From NCBI GenBank assembly GCA_964016985.1, contig OZ024821.1, positions 17,781,211 to 17,845,210 of the forward strand: 64,000 bases of DNA, written 5' to 3'. Positions 11,281 to 21,789 of the stretch are shown piece by piece; position 1 is the first letter of the stretch; every line of letters begins with the position of its first letter. The notes under the pieces were generated by a model, which was given only the letters and a program-made list of their open reading frames with translations, searched no databases and had not been told where the DNA came from. A program made the translations under genes and the position numbers. This DNA comes from Anodontia alba. Lineage: Eukaryota > Mollusca > Bivalvia > Lucinida > Lucinidae.

Positions 11281-12297
11281 ATGCCACCTAGAAAGAGGGC
11301 TAGGAAGGGTCAGGCTAGGGGCCAAGCAAAACAAAATCAGCAACAAACAGCAGCAAATGAGCCATGCCCTCAACCGGGGGCAACAGGAACACCAGAAATT
11401 GTAAGGTTATGTGGTGATGGCGGGGTTCAACAGTCAGGTAACCAAGTGTCATACTCACCTGAGATTAATGCTACAGGGTCCAGTATGTTAAATACTTGGA
11501 CTAGTGCTTTGGGGGTTCAGGGGACCCCTCTAGCACAAACAATTGCACAAAACACTCAGTCTGATTTTCAGATGCTGGATGTACGTTGTGCTGATGATGA
11601 TATTGCGATGCATGTTCCGCAAGATATTTGTATTAAGATATGGAAAAATGAATATATAAATTTGGCTTCTCTGTTAAAGAAAAATCAAAAAAGGCGTGGG
11701 GAGGAATCTGGTAATTTATTTATAAATGAACATGGCCAAATTCAAACACGCCCTAAAGTATTAAAAGAAATAACCAATATCAGGGAGTGGACAGATGCTT
11801 TTTTAATATTCATGACTATATATTTGAAAAAGTATCAGGATAAAGTTTTTGAATTAATTCAGTACCTGAGCACCATCAGAGAGGCTGAAAGCAGGTGTCA
11901 AAATTTAGCATGGCGAGAATATGATGCTGAATTTAGGACAAGGCAAGCTTTAAAACAGGAGCCGTGGAATAAAATTTATTCAGATTTGTGGCTTAAATTA
12001 ATGACAAACACAAACAAGCTAGAAACAACTACCTTTCAATCTAAGCCTAGCTTTGCTGGCCACTCAAATCAGTCTCGTCTTGCACTTGGCGTATGTTTTG
12101 ATTATAACAAAGGCAAATGCTATTTCAAAAATTGTAGATTTTCTCATGTTTGTTTGGCATGTAAGGGGGACCATTCTGAAAACCAATGTCCCAGACACAG
12201 TCAAAATTTACAACAGAATGCATTCACTGCAAATAAGAACACTGAAATAGATCACACTCAAAGGTCCTCCTTTCGTGGTCCATTCAAACGGAAATAA
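11281..12297 (+). CDS. Element A ORF1: Gag-like protein with CCCH finger and zinc knuckle
   Basis: The 338-codon ORF starts ATG with a basic N-terminus (PPRKRARKGQARGQAKQ), then a Gln-rich stretch and a helical middle region (INIREWTDAFLIF-type residues around 160-180). Near the C-terminus are two metal-binding motifs: C272-C280-C285-H289 (C-x7-C-x4-C-x3-H) and C291-C294-H298-C303 (C-x2-C-x3-H-x4-C). By position and motifs this is the nucleic-acid-binding structural protein of the element. The ORF is uninterrupted. It overlaps the start of the pol frame by 23 nt. Confidence 0.8.
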   Translation: MPPRKRARKGQARGQAKQNQQQTAANEPCPQPGATGTPEIVRLCGDGGVQQSGNQVSYSPEINATGSSMLNTWTSALGVQGTPLAQTIAQNTQSDFQMLDVRCADDDIAMHVPQDICIKIWKNEYINLASLLKKNQKRRGEESGNLFINEHGQIQTRPKVLKEITNIREWTDAFLIFMTIYLKKYQDKVFELIQYLSTIREAESRCQNLAWREYDAEFRTRQALKQEPWNKIYSDLWLKLMTNTNKLETTTFQSKPSFAGHSNQSRLALGVCFDYNKGKCYFKNCRFSHVCLACKGDHSENQCPRHSQNLQQNAFTANKNTEIDHTQRSSFRGPFKRK

Positions 12298-13921
12298 ATT
12301 TGAGCTCGGCTCCACTCCTGTAGATTTATCTGCCTTTGAGAAGGAATTGCAAGAATATCCAGACAGACAAACAGCGGAAGAGTTGAAAAATGGGTTTAAA
12401 AATGGCTTTCACATTAACTTTGAAGGTCCTCGAAAATTGGTCATATCAAAAAATTTACCTTCAGCAAATAAAGCCCCTGATATTGTCAGGCAAAAAATCA
12501 CGAAATAATTGGAAGCAGGAAGAGTTGCTGGCCCTTTTCAAACTGTACCTTTCACTGATTTTAGGGTTTCTCCTCTGGGTTTGGTACCCAAAAAACAGCC
12601 AGGTGAATATCGTTTAATACACCATCTATCATATCCAGAGGGGGATTCAATCAAAGACTATATTGACCCTGAATTTTGCAGTGTCCAATATACTAGATTT
12701 GATCAAGCTGTTAAAATGATTCAGAAATTGGGAAAAGGTGCTCTGCTAGGCAAGGCTGATATAAAAAATGCATTTCGCCTAATGATTATCTCCCCAGATG
12801 ATTTTCCCCTGTTTGGTTTTATGTTTGATGGTCAATACTTCTTTGACCGTTGCTTACCTTTTGGACTTTCATATTCATGTGCATTATGGGAGAAATTTGC
12901 CCATTTCTTACATTATGCTGTAAGAGAATCATGCACAGTGGGTGAACTTGAACATTACTTGGATGATTTTTTGTTTGGGGGTGAAGCTGGCACAACTGAC
13001 TGTCAAGAAATTATGACTTCCTTTTTCAAGACTTGTGGAAAAATGGGCGTGCCTGTTGCAGATGAAAAGACAGAAGGGCCTCAAACAATCATCATTTTCT
13101 TGCGATTTGAACTTGATTCAATTCTTATGGAGGTACGAATTCCAAAGGACAAAATTATGAAACTACAAAGTGTTATTGAAGAAATATTACATAAGTCCAG
13201 TATTACACTGGAGGTTATGCAGTCTCTTCTTGGCTCACTGAATTTCATGTGCCGGGCTATCGTTCCTGGTCGTCCTTTTTGCCGCCGGCTGATAAATGCT
13301 ACAAGGGGTATTACAAAGCCTTATCATCATATTCGGATTTCCAAGGCAATGAGGTTAGATTTGCAAACATGGCTGACATTTTTCAAATCGTTTAATGGTG
13401 TCTCTGTCTTTCATGACAGGTTTTGGCTGTCAAATGCTGACTTATGTTTGTTTACGGACAGTTCAGCAAGTTATGGTAAAGGCTTTGGAGCTTATTTTCA
13501 GGGAAAATGGACATATGGTCTGTGGCCTGCTGAATGGTTTCACCGCGGTATTACTGATGACATTACAGTACTTGAATTGTTCCCCATTTTTGTTGCTCTT
13601 GAAATCTGGGGTCAGCATCTCAGCAACAAAAAGATTCTATTCAAATGTGACAATCAGGCAGTTGTTCATATCTTGAATTCGCAAACGTCAAAGGCAGAGT
13701 ATGTCATGGTCTTGGTCAGAATCATTACATTAAAATGTTTGCAGCTGAATGTTGTTCTCAAAGCGGAACATTTATCAACTTCTCGGAATGCCGTGACGGA
13801 CAGTTTATCTCGATTGCAGATGAATCGCTTTCGACAGTTGGCCCCAGAAGCCGAACCAGAGCCAGAGCCTGTTCCAGACCATCTTTGGAGCGTCTTCAAT
13901 CAGGAGCCCACCAGCTTGTGA
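12275..13921 (+). pseudogene. Element A reverse transcriptase and RNase H, one nonsense codon
   Basis: One frame runs from ATG at 12275 to TGA at 13919-13921, interrupted only by TAA at 12506-12508, where related proteins would have an ordinary residue between ITK and LEAGRVAGPF. RT motifs: PLGLVPKKQPGEYRLIHHLS, LGKADIKNAFRL, LPFGLSYSCA and catalytic YLDD at 12956-12967. RNase H motifs: LFTDSSASYGKG, TVLELFPIFVAL, FKCDNQAVVHIL, NAVTDSLSRL. The RNase H acidic residues are present. The protein would make cDNA from the element RNA; the stop makes this copy non-functional unless read through. Confidence 0.85.
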
Positions 13922-14793
13922 CTGCAAGTTTGTCAGTTAATACCCGTCATGCATATGCTACTGCATTGGCAAACTTTTCAACTTTTAGATCTAATTATGC
14001 TCTCCCTTTGCAGTGGCCAGTACCTGAAACTCATATTCATGCTTATATTACTTATCTTTTCCACAATGGTTATGCCCCATCAACAGCTGCCATGCACATA
14101 TCTGCTATTAGCTTTCAACATAAAATTAACCATAATTTTGATAACACTTCCACTTTTGCCATTTCAAAAATGCTTGAAGGCTACAAGCGTCTTAGAGCCA
14201 ATCCTGATAACCGTATGCCAATTATGTATAATACTCTGGTTGCTATTTGTAAAATTTTGGGGAATATCTGCATTTCTGAGTATGAAACACTTTTATTTAG
14301 AGCAGCTTACCGTTTGGCATTTTTTGGTTTGTTCCGTGTTAGTGAGTTGGTATTTACATCGTCACAGCAACCTGATCAACCATTGCAAGTATCTGATGTA
14401 TTATGTACCACCAAAGCTGGGCAAAATATTTTACGAATCCGCTAGCGTAAGGCCAAATGCAATCAAACAGGAAAACCATATATAATTGACATTCCAGCTA
14501 TTGAATCTACAGAATGTCCATTATTGGCCATGGAAGCGTTTCTCAAAATTAGACCTCACAAATCAGTATATCTTTTTTGTCATATTAATGGGCAACCTCT
14601 TACAAGATATCAATTTGGGGCAGTTTTAAATAAAGCTATAACTGCTCTGAATCTACCAACAACACATTTCAGAACGCATTCCTTCCGTATTGGGGCCGCT
14701 TCGTGGTTAGCCAGCAAAGGCGTATCGTATGAGACTATCAAGAAAATGGGCAGATGGCAGTCCAATTCATTTCTCAAGTACATAAGACTATAA
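13870..14793 (+). pseudogene. Element A tyrosine recombinase, one nonsense codon
   Basis: The frame differs from RT and its open stretch starts at 13735, but recognisable recombinase sequence begins near 13870 (SLSVNTRHAYATALANF). It continues with RAAYRLAFFGLFRVSELV (first catalytic Arg), HFRTHSFRIGAASWLA (His-x-x-Arg), MGRWQSNSFLKYIRL (catalytic Tyr at 14779-14781) and TAA at 14791-14793. A TAG at 14443-14445 breaks it after NILRIR. All catalytic residues that I can identify are intact. Known role: integrating the circular cDNA by site-specific recombination. The RT-to-recombinase frame change near 13880 may be a lesion. Confidence 0.85.
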
Positions 14794-14864
14794 AGCGGAC
14801 TTGCTCATTGCTCCTTAGCCCTATTGATAATTTGCATCATAAATTTTGATTTCCAGATGTATGG

Positions 14865-15413
14865 TTGGTAGGGGACTCCTACATAAATAGATTAGCAGCC
14901 CGAGCCAGAACCAGGCAGCTTGAAAGTACGGTTGGCGCTTCCAAAGTTCAGAAAGTCAAGTGGATGGGTCAGGGCGGCATGAAATGGCAACAGCTTCTAC
15001 CAAAGATTCAGTATGCTGCTCTCCATAATGCTGCTCCAAAGGCAATAGTGGTTCATGTTGGTTCCAATGACTTAGCTTATCAGAAAGGGGTGGTCTTGAT
15101 CCATAATATGAAGGATGACTTAAGTAATCTAGTTCAAACATTCACTAGCAGTGCCATTTTCGTTTCTGCTATGTTGCCTCATATTGTATGGTCAGGAACA
15201 CAGGTTCCAGACAAAATGGAATCCAAACGAAAATTCATTAATAGAGTGATTCGTCGCTTTATAAAATACAATGGTAGGGGGGTCTTTATTGATCATCCAG
15301 AAATTACATCTGACACACCGGGCTTATATAAACCAGATGGCGTACATCTATCTGATATTGGTTGTGATATTTTAATGTTAGACATTCGGGAGGCTCTGCA
15401 GGATCAGTTGTGA
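14865..15413 (+). CDS. Element A SGNH-type hydrolase domain
   Basis: The ORF covers 182 codons; the frame is open from just after TGA at 14847-14849, reading FPDVWLVGDSYINRL without an ATG, so it may be translated as an extension of the upstream protein. Seen: GDS block I (catalytic Ser), VVHVGSNDLAYQKG block III, and KPDGVHLSDIG block V with the catalytic Asp-x-x-His. This is the SGNH/GDSL esterase pattern reported in some Ngaro and CR1-like retrotransposons, where its job is unknown. It is uninterrupted to TGA at 15411-15413. Confidence 0.8.
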   Translation: MVGDSYINRLAARARTRQLESTVGASKVQKVKWMGQGGMKWQQLLPKIQYAALHNAAPKAIVVHVGSNDLAYQKGVVLIHNMKDDLSNLVQTFTSSAIFVSAMLPHIVWSGTQVPDKMESKRKFINRVIRRFIKYNGRGVFIDHPEITSDTPGLYKPDGVHLSDIGCDILMLDIREALQDQL

Positions 15414-15539
15414 ACACCAGTTTTGTTTGCGGTGGAATTTTGGGGCAAACCAAATTATTGGTTTGTGTGGCGGAAAATTCCGAAGGGATGTGATTCTGAC
15501 TGAAATCTTGTTATATATTTGGGAGCTGCTTTCTCATCC

Positions 15540-15775
15540 AACAGTTTGCTGGTAGATGTGTATGTACCATTTACTCAGCGGTGGTGTATATGATTTAGCG
15601 GGCATTCTGTGTACATACCGGAATGCTTTGCGGAGTTTTGTTTTGGCGGGTATCATGTGTCTGTACCGTGATACTTTGCGGTGTGCTGTTTAATAGAACA
15701 GCATGTGTATGTACCATGTTGTTTAGCAAGCATCATGTGTATACACCGTGTTGCTTTGCGGTGGTTTCTATGTAG
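15540..15775 (+). repeat. Degenerate short repeats in the 3' region of element A
   Basis: About five irregular units share GTGTATGTACC-like and CTTTGCGGTG-like words (CATGTGTCTGTACCGTG, ACACCGTGTTGCTTTGCGG). The patch lies between GCTTTCTCATC (15529) and its inverse GATGAGAAAGC (15795). It could be the split-repeat zone expected at an Ngaro 3' end, but no exact direct repeats were found. Confidence 0.5.
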
Positions 15776-16040
15776 AAACCAGTGGGATAAAAAGATGAGA
15801 AAGCATCTCCTTATTGATTGCATCTCTTCGAATTTCCAACCACTGATCTGCAACCTTTACGCCACAAATTATTTTATGTGTATGTTAAACACTGTGAATA
15901 GTTATTACTTTGTTAAAACACTCAGGAAGAGTTGATAAAGGTTATTTCAACATATTCTTTGTTCTTATTTTAACCGTCTTGAAATAAATAACTTGCCCAT
16001 ATGGTCATAACTTTAGTTATTTGCAAAAAATATACCTATT

Positions 16041-16344
16041 CTAAAATAAAATTGTTTGTGTTGAGGTTTTACGGCCCAGTCAACCCAATGGGGTCATGTC
16101 GAGTGCGGTCAGTTTACCTAACCACATGTTTACTGGGCAGGCTTAGTCCTCTAAGCGGTTAACCAGTATTGTGCACATTCTTTTGCCAGAAACTGACAAC
16201 TGCCCTTCTTGAATAAGCGGAAGGGAGAGAATGACCGTAGAAAATATTTCATGATCAATCTCCACGAAAGAATGTTGCCTACCTCGGCGGGGGTTGAACC
16301 CGCGACCTCCTGGTCTCCAGTCAGATGGCGCCTAAAATAAAATT
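16041..16344 (-). mobile_element. S1 SINE, tRNA-derived, 5'-truncated, with 13-bp target duplication
   Basis: The SINE body (16054-16331) is flanked by identical CTAAAATAAAATT at 16041-16053 and 16332-16344. Read on the minus strand it starts inside the tRNA-related head just after the A box, contains the B box GGGTTCAACCCC, a conserved body, and a tail in CAAAC units. The head is truncated compared with the copy at 54679. It lies in intron e13-e14, perhaps inside element P1. Confidence 0.85.
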
Positions 16345-16359
16345 TGCACACTTTTACCT

Positions 16360-17521
16360 CTTAACAATATGCTGCGAAAAGTTTACAAAAACTTTCAAAG
16401 AGGCGAACTCTGCCATTATTTGATGCACTGTAACCTCGAAATAATATGCGCTGCTCCGCATCATCGTGTAACTATTTATGAAGTTTCAGCTTGATCGGAT
16501 GTAAACTGTAGGAGGATTTAGCCAGAAACAAAAAATTAATAGAAATTTTCAAAGGTGTTTAACTCTGCTAATATTTGGTGGACTGTAACCTTGAAATAAT
16601 ATGCACTGCTCCACATCATGGTCTAACTACCAATCAAGTTTCAGCTTGAATGGATGTAAACTGTAGGAGGAGTAAGTCAGAAATGAAAAGTTTACAGAAA
16701 TTTTCAAAGGGGCATAACTCTGCCAATATTTGGTGCACTGTAACCTCGAAATAATATATGCTGCTCCGCATCATCATGTAACTATATATAAAGTTTCAGC
16801 TTGTTCGAATGTAAACTGTAGGAGGATTTAGCCAGAAATGAAAAATTAATAGAAATTTTCAAAGGGGTGTAACTCTGCTAATATTTGGTGGACTGTAACC
16901 TTGAAACAATATGCGCTGCTCCACACCATGGTCTAACTGTACATGAAGTTTCAGCTTGATTGGATGTAAACTGTAGGAAGATTTAGCCAGAAATGAAAAA
17001 TTGACAGAAATTTTCGAAGGGGTATAACTTTGCTAATATTTGGTGGACTGTAACCTTGAAATATTATGCACTGCTCCACATCATGGTCTAACTACAAATC
17101 AAGTTTCAGCTTGATCGGATGTAAACTGTAGGAGGAGTCAGCCGGAAACGAAAAGTTTACAGAAAATTTCAAAGGATTATAACTCTGCTAATATTTGGTG
17201 GACTGTAACCTCGAAACAATATGCGCTGCTCCACATCATGGTCTAACTATAAATCAAGTTTCAGCTTGATGGGATGTAAACTGTAGGAGGAGTTAGCCGG
17301 AAATGAAAAGTTTACAGAAATTTTCAAAGGGGCATAACTCTGCAAACATTTAGTGGACTGTAACCCCAAACAATATGCGCTGCACCACATCATGGTTTAA
17401 CCATATATAAAGTTTCAGCTTGATCAGATGTAAACTGTAGGAGGAGTTAGCCGGAAACGAAAAAGTTTACGGACGGACGCCATACCCCGTAACATAATAT
17501 ATCTTTTTCAAACGGGCATAC
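16360..17521. mobile_element. P1: Pearl/HINE-like element with seven 155-bp core repeats
   Basis: Seven tandem units of about 155 bp (starts near 16394, 16547, 16701, 16858, 17013, 17169, 17325) share CATAACTCTGC, TGGTGGACTGTAACC, AAGTTTCAGCTTGAT and GTAAACTGTAGGAGGAG. They are followed by a short GGACGGACG patch and a right end near CGGGCATACAAAAA. Tandem cores followed by an ACGG microsatellite are the structure described for bivalve Pearl elements, now placed with non-autonomous Helentrons. The left end may be as far as 15996, before the SINE. Confidence 0.65.
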
Positions 17522-17589
17522 AAAAACGGATGCACAAAGCAGAAGCAATATGCCCCATCATATTTCAAAGTCGTGGGCATAAAGAGCCA

Positions 17590-17797
17590 AGTTTATCACT
17601 TACTATGCTATGGGCCAATTCAACTCATGACAAACTGATGATATTGTTCTTTTGTTCTAGAAAATAGGATCTGACACTTCATGCAAATTGTCTCATTAGG
17701 AGACAATTTGCATGAAGTGTCAGATGTTATTATCTAGGAAAAAAAAATATTTCAAAATGTCATCTGCTGAAATTTTTACCAAGCATGCAAAGCATTA
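17590..17797. repeat. M5 MITE copy
   Basis: CATGACAAACTGATGAT and its facing ATGTCATCTGCTGAAA surround an AATTGTCTC/GAGACAATT hairpin. It lies 88 bp downstream of exon e13 on the minus strand. Confidence 0.7.
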
Positions 17798-17885
17798 AAA
17801 AGATTAGAGGAGCTACACAATAGGTATGTGTCCCAACGTTTTGAGTTATGGTATGTAGTTTTGTCGAACCCTCTCTCCTACTCAC

Positions 17886-18085
17886 ATCAGAGGCGTCCTG
17901 TGCATTGCTTTCAGCTTGCTCAGCTATGCTCAAGGCATCATTAGCATCTTTCTCTGCACCACTTAGAGCGTCGCTGGCTTCCTGTGTCTGGCTCTCGGCT
18001 TCTTCAATAAGTTTTTCTATTTCTGGTACATTGGTCAGGGCATCATCTGCTTTACCTTTGCTGTCTTGTACAACTTGATTAAATT
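17886..18085 (-). CDS. LAMC1: Laminin gamma exon e13: coiled coil
   Basis: The 200-nt exon reads EFNQVVQDSKGKADDAL, then PEIEKLIEEAESQTQEAS and DALSGAEKDANDALSIAEQA. It aligns with the DFDRRVNDNKTAAEEAL and ALGSAAADATEAKNKA blocks of vertebrate gamma-1. The acceptor is TTCACACTCAG and the donor GTGAGT. The 8.8-kb intron that follows holds Ngaro-like element A. Confidence 0.93.
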
Positions 18086-18224
18086 CTGAGTGTGAAAATA
18101 AAGTTTATAAACATATTTGCAGCTGTAAATAAGAAATGTCAATAAGCAGTGATACCACCCCCACTTAGAAACCAAAAACGTAACAGAAGGAATCAAAATG
18201 TAAATAAAACTGCAAGCCATGCAC

Positions 18225-19414
18225 CATGCCCCGCCACGCAGGGACATATTCCCTATGCACTTCTGTAGTATAAGGGCTGAAAACAATCTAAGTTAAACAT
18301 GAAGAGAAGCAATAAACAGTTATTTCATAACTCCAAAGAAAATAAAAAAACACACCAAAAAGTCTAAGTTAAAAATGCAATAAAAAGTGATAAAAGATAA
18401 TTTCAGGATTCTGAAAAAAAACAATATGCATATCTTCAGACCATCCTAAAAGCGTGTGTAAAGTTTCAAAAGGATCGGCCTCAAAATGTAGGAGGAGTTG
18501 CGCGTACAAGGTACATACTCCCTATACATTTCTGTAGTATTAGGGCTCGAAAAAAGTTAAAAATGCAAAAAATGTAATAAAAAATAATTTCAGGATTCTG
18601 AAAAAACAATATGCATATCTTCAGTTCATCCTAAAAGCGCCTGTAAATTTTCAAAAGGATTAGCCTAAAACTGTAGGAGGAGTTGCACGTACAAGGTACA
18701 TACTCCCTATACATTTCTGTAGTATTAGGGCTCGAAAAAATTTCTGTAGTATTAGGGCTCGAAAAAAGTCTATGTTAAAAATGAAAAAAATGTGATAAAA
18801 AATAATTTCAGGATTCTGAAAAAACAATATGCATATCTTCAGACCATCCTAAAAGCGCCTGTAAAGTTTGAAAAGGATTGGCCTAAAACTGTAGGAGGAG
18901 TTGCGGGCAGAAGGTACATACTCCCTATACATTTCTGTAGCATTAGGGCTCTAAAAAAGTCAAGTTAAAAATAGAAAAAAATGTGATAAAAAATAATTTC
19001 AGGATTCTGAAAAAACAATATGCATATCTTCAGACCATCCTAAAAGCGCCTGTAAAGTTTGAAAAGGATTGGCCTAAAACTGTAGGAGGAGTTGCGAGCA
19101 GAAGGTACATACTCCCTATACATTTCTGTAGTATTAGGGCTCTAAAAAAGTCTAAGTTAAAAATTAAAAATATGTGATAAAAAATAATTTCAGGATTCTG
19201 AAAAAACAATATGCATATCTTCAGACCATCCTAAAAGCGCCTGTAAAGTTTGAAAAGGATTGGCCTAAAACTGTAGGAGGAGTTGCCAGCAGACGAATGG
19301 TGGGGGGCGCTGACGGACGGACGGACGGACGGACGGACAGGCAGACGGACGGACACTCAAAATTTCAGAAGGTATAACATAATACCCCGCCACTTTCTTG
19401 GTGGCAGGGCATAA
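18225..19414. mobile_element. P2: Pearl/HINE-like element with five core repeats and (ACGG)n
   Basis: Five tandem units of about 190 bp share TTTCAGGATTCTGAAAAAAC, CTTCAGACCATCCTAAAAGC and CTGTAGGAGGAGTTG. They are followed by an ACGG tract (19313-19355). The left end ATGCCCCGCCAC and right end GTGGCAGGGCAT form imperfect inverted repeats, and the right end has its own hairpin. It lies 140 bp from exon e13. Confidence 0.75.
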
Positions 19415-19534
19415 AAACAGTATACCTCACCTCCACACCCCTTCCCCCAACAAACTGTTTACTGGGGGTATAACAAGACAGTACATTCAAAGGGTTAGGT
19501 TGGTATGTGTGAATTTGGATTGATTTGGAGTTAA

Positions 19535-19742
19535 ACCATTACCATTCACTGGGATAATTCAGCAGACGACAAATTAGTGATATTTTTCTTATTTTTCCAA
19601 GAAAACAGGATTTGTCATTTCATGCAAATTGTCTACAATAGAGACAATTTGCATGAAATATTAAACCCTGTTTCCTGGCAAAAAAGAAAAATATTTCGAC
19701 ATGTCGTCTGCTGAAAATTTTACCCAGAGTGCTAAGTGTTAA
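19535..19742. repeat. M5 MITE copy
   Basis: The ends are TTCAGCAGACGACAAATT and ATGTCGTCTGCTGAAA. The centre hairpin is CATGCAAATTGTCT against AGACAATTTGCATG. Confidence 0.75.
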
Positions 19743-19769
19743 AGTCTATTTAATACTGTTAAGATCATG

Positions 19770-20100
19770 TAGAGATGGGCAGTAAACCTACTCACACTTT
19801 TCCTGGGCAGGCTCCGTTCTCTAAGCAGTTAACCAGGGCCTAGTTGTTCAAAGCTAACGACATCGTTAGTTAACGATTCGTTAAAATTTACATCGACTGA
19901 TACGCAACTATGCTGAAATTTTTTGCTGAAAAAATGTGAGTAGTGCAAAAGCTACTCATATTTTTTCAGCAAAAAATATCGGAATATTGCATATTGAATC
20001 CGCTAAAACAGTTAACAAAATGACCCTTAAAGAGCTTGTTAAGCTAACGACGCTTTGAACAACTGGGCCCAGTACTTCATGCATATACTGTTGCCAAGTT
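19770..20100 (-). repeat. S1 SINE fragment split by an M1 MITE
   Basis: 19770-19835 matches the S1 body (ACACTTTTCCTGGGCAGGC, CTAAGCAGTTAACCAG). The next S1 words (AGTACTTCATGCA, for AGTATTGTGCACA) resume at 20071 after the M1 copy, so M1 jumped into an old SINE. Confidence 0.6.
19836..20070. repeat. M1 MITE copy inside an S1 SINE fragment
   Basis: The ends are GGGCCTAGTTGTTCAAAG and CTTTGAACAACTGGGCCC. Part of the central hairpin loop is deleted (GAGTAG directly before TGCAAAAGC). Confidence 0.85.
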
Positions 20101-20257
20101 CATTGCTTATAATGCCAACTCAGCCATGTTTATGTTGAAATTGTCAGCAGAACAGATTTTTGAAAGCTATGCTTGTAAAATAGTTCCAAGATTCCTGCTC
20201 TAAGAATTTATCAATGTGTAACTATGGAATTATACCATTTTGAATTTGCTCTCTACC

Positions 20258-20470
20258 AATCATTGATTGAGTTGGGGTTTAACGACATGTCAACTCTTGT
20301 GGTAGAAGAGATAGTAGCGATGAAAGAGAGGGACAGGAGAGAAAGGAAAATGAATGAAAGTGAAGAAACAGAAAAAATAACAACATTCCCCCTCTACCCT
20401 TACCTGCTACAAGGATAGCAGGCCTTGCCCAACTGTAAGCCAATATCAATTGGACACCCTGGTGATAATC
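20258..20470. repeat. S3 dispersed repeat, possible SINE
   Basis: It opens TTGGGGTTTAACGAC, resembling the S1 tail domain, continues purine-rich (GAAAGAGAGGGACAGG) and ends AAGCCAATATCAATTGGACA. It matches 28750-29000. No A or B box is visible, so SINE status is a guess. Confidence 0.5.
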
Positions 20471-20496
20471 AAACTGTGTTAAATTTGTATAAGTCT

Positions 20497-20740
20497 GGGC
20501 CCGGTTGTTCAAAGCTAACGACGTCGTTAGTTAACGATTCGTTAAAATTTACATCAACTGATACGCAAATATGTTGAAATTTTTTGCTGAAAAAATGTGA
20601 GTAGCTTTTGCAGTGCAAAAGCTACTCACATTTTTTCAGCAAAAAATATCAGAATATTGTAAATTGAATTTGCTAAAACAGTTAACGAAATGACCCTTAA
20701 CGAGCTCGTTAAGCTAACGACGCTTTGAACAACTGGGCCC
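20497..20740. repeat. M1 MITE copy, best preserved palindrome
   Basis: GGGCCCGGTTGTTCAAAG and CTTTGAACAACTGGGCCC bound a complete central stem (GTGAGTAGCTTTTGCA repeated inversely). It lies 109 bp from exon e12. Confidence 0.88.
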
Positions 20741-20849
20741 TGTTGAATTGGAACTATACATCATTATGATCCTACTATTTCATGAACTACAAATAAATTG
20801 ATTAAAACAGTAACAAGCTACTTTGAGAAGAGACTGAGTATTAACTCAC

Positions 20850-20964
20850 CTAACAGAGTATTATAAGTATCATTTGCTTCACTAAGGGTCCTCTCTCCTA
20901 ACTCTACAGCATTTCTCGCTTTTGCCCGTGCTGTATCTACTTCTGCCATCAATTCATCAGCTCT
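20850..20964 (-). CDS. LAMC1: Laminin gamma exon e12: coiled coil
   Basis: The 115-nt exon reads RADELMAEVDTARAKARNA, then VELGERTLSEANDTYNTLL. This corresponds to the vertebrate gamma-1 block ADQLLARADAAKALAEEA, DTLQEANDILNNL. The acceptor is TATTTTACAG and the donor GTGAGT. It ends one base into a Glu or Gly-type codon completed by e13. Confidence 0.92.
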
Positions 20965-21129
20965 CTGTAAAATACAAATACCATAGACAATCCTCAGCAA
21001 TGTGCACCAGATCAGACAGCAAAAGGTGGCCTCTGATCTGGGTCTACACTGTCTTGTACTCATCAAGCCGTTTTCAGATACATCAACGAGTAGTGACATG
21101 GATTTGTTCAAATTCTAAGAACCCTAAAT

Positions 21130-21320
21130 ATGGGGACAATTTAAATTTGATCAAGTCTGTTTTACTGTTTACCTATTGATCTGTCTAAAACTGCCCGACC
21201 AAGTGGCGAACAGTGTTGACGTAGATCAGATGCTGCATTCTGCAGCATCTGATCTAGGTCTACTCTGTTTGCTCAGATCTGTCTGTCCCAATACTTAAGA
21301 TTATTACGGTAAGTCATGGT
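21130..21320. repeat. M7 dispersed hairpin repeat
   Basis: The centre AGATCAGATGCTGC/GCAGCATCTGATCT is a perfect inverted repeat (21226-21260). Related, more decayed copies lie near 2930-3000, 5370-5530, 7515-7640, 20985-21110, 21600-21760, 29080-29260, 59370-59500 and 62230-62420. Confidence 0.6.
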
Positions 21321-21789
21321 TCTCAGCATGGCAAAACAGGCATGAAGCTAAATGTACAAACTCACCGTACATTTTACATGTTTCAAACAATCTTTATTTT
21401 CTGGAGAAGAAATGCTTACTAAACTGTGAAAAGAAAATCATTACAAAATGTTTGCTTATAAATATGTAATTCATGGTTTACAGAAAAACAGACAAAAAAT
21501 ATCGAGACAAAAAAGATGATCTTTCCACTGTCTGACAATGGGTGATCTCCCTTTTGGGTACAAGCATATACCTGACAAACTTACTGTACTTATCCTAAAA
21601 ATCTGGACATGCATCCCTGAGCTAATGGTGCAGACCCAGATCAGATGTAAAAATGTAGCTTCTGATGGGGTCTATATTGTTTGTCACTGTCCGTCAGTTT
21701 TTAGAAGGATCAATAGGCAGTTAAATGGACTTGTTCAAAGTTTAGGACAATTATGGTAAGGATTTAAAGTGTCCTAATGTTTAAGGTAA

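Larger units (their letters stand above)
11281..15413 (+). mobile_element. Element A: Ngaro-like tyrosine-recombinase retrotransposon, inactivated
   Basis: Plus-strand order: zinc-finger Gag-like ORF, reverse transcriptase, RNase H, tyrosine recombinase, SGNH hydrolase. Known: Ngaro elements (DIRS order) integrate with a tyrosine recombinase instead of an integrase, and some carry a hydrolase ORF. The RT style (KADIKNAFRL, GQYFFDRCLPFG, HYLDDFLF) fits the Ngaro branch rather than the DIRS-1 branch seen in B and C. Inactivating lesions seen: TAA at 12506-12508 in RT and TAG at 14443-14445 in the recombinase, plus a frame change near 13880. It is opposite in orientation to the host gene, inside intron e13-e14. 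The given span covers the ORFs only. Confidence 0.85.

Noticed and set aside
13395..14485. Additional ORFs in other frames over element A RNase H and recombinase
   Set aside because: The conserved motifs lie in the RT and recombinase frames; these others contain none.
14865..15413. Host acetylhydrolase gene
   Set aside because: The ORF follows RT and recombinase in the same orientation, has no introns or ATG, and this domain occurs in Ngaro-type elements.
16280..16330. tRNA-like B box and partial head
   Set aside because: It is the head of a truncated SINE with a target duplication; no full cloverleaf can be drawn. The same holds for 54900-54982, 60740-60850 and 60970-61046.
20224..20418. 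Glu/Arg-rich 64-codon ORF
   Set aside because: It is the purine-rich part of dispersed repeat S3, repeated at 28750-29000 with frame differences.
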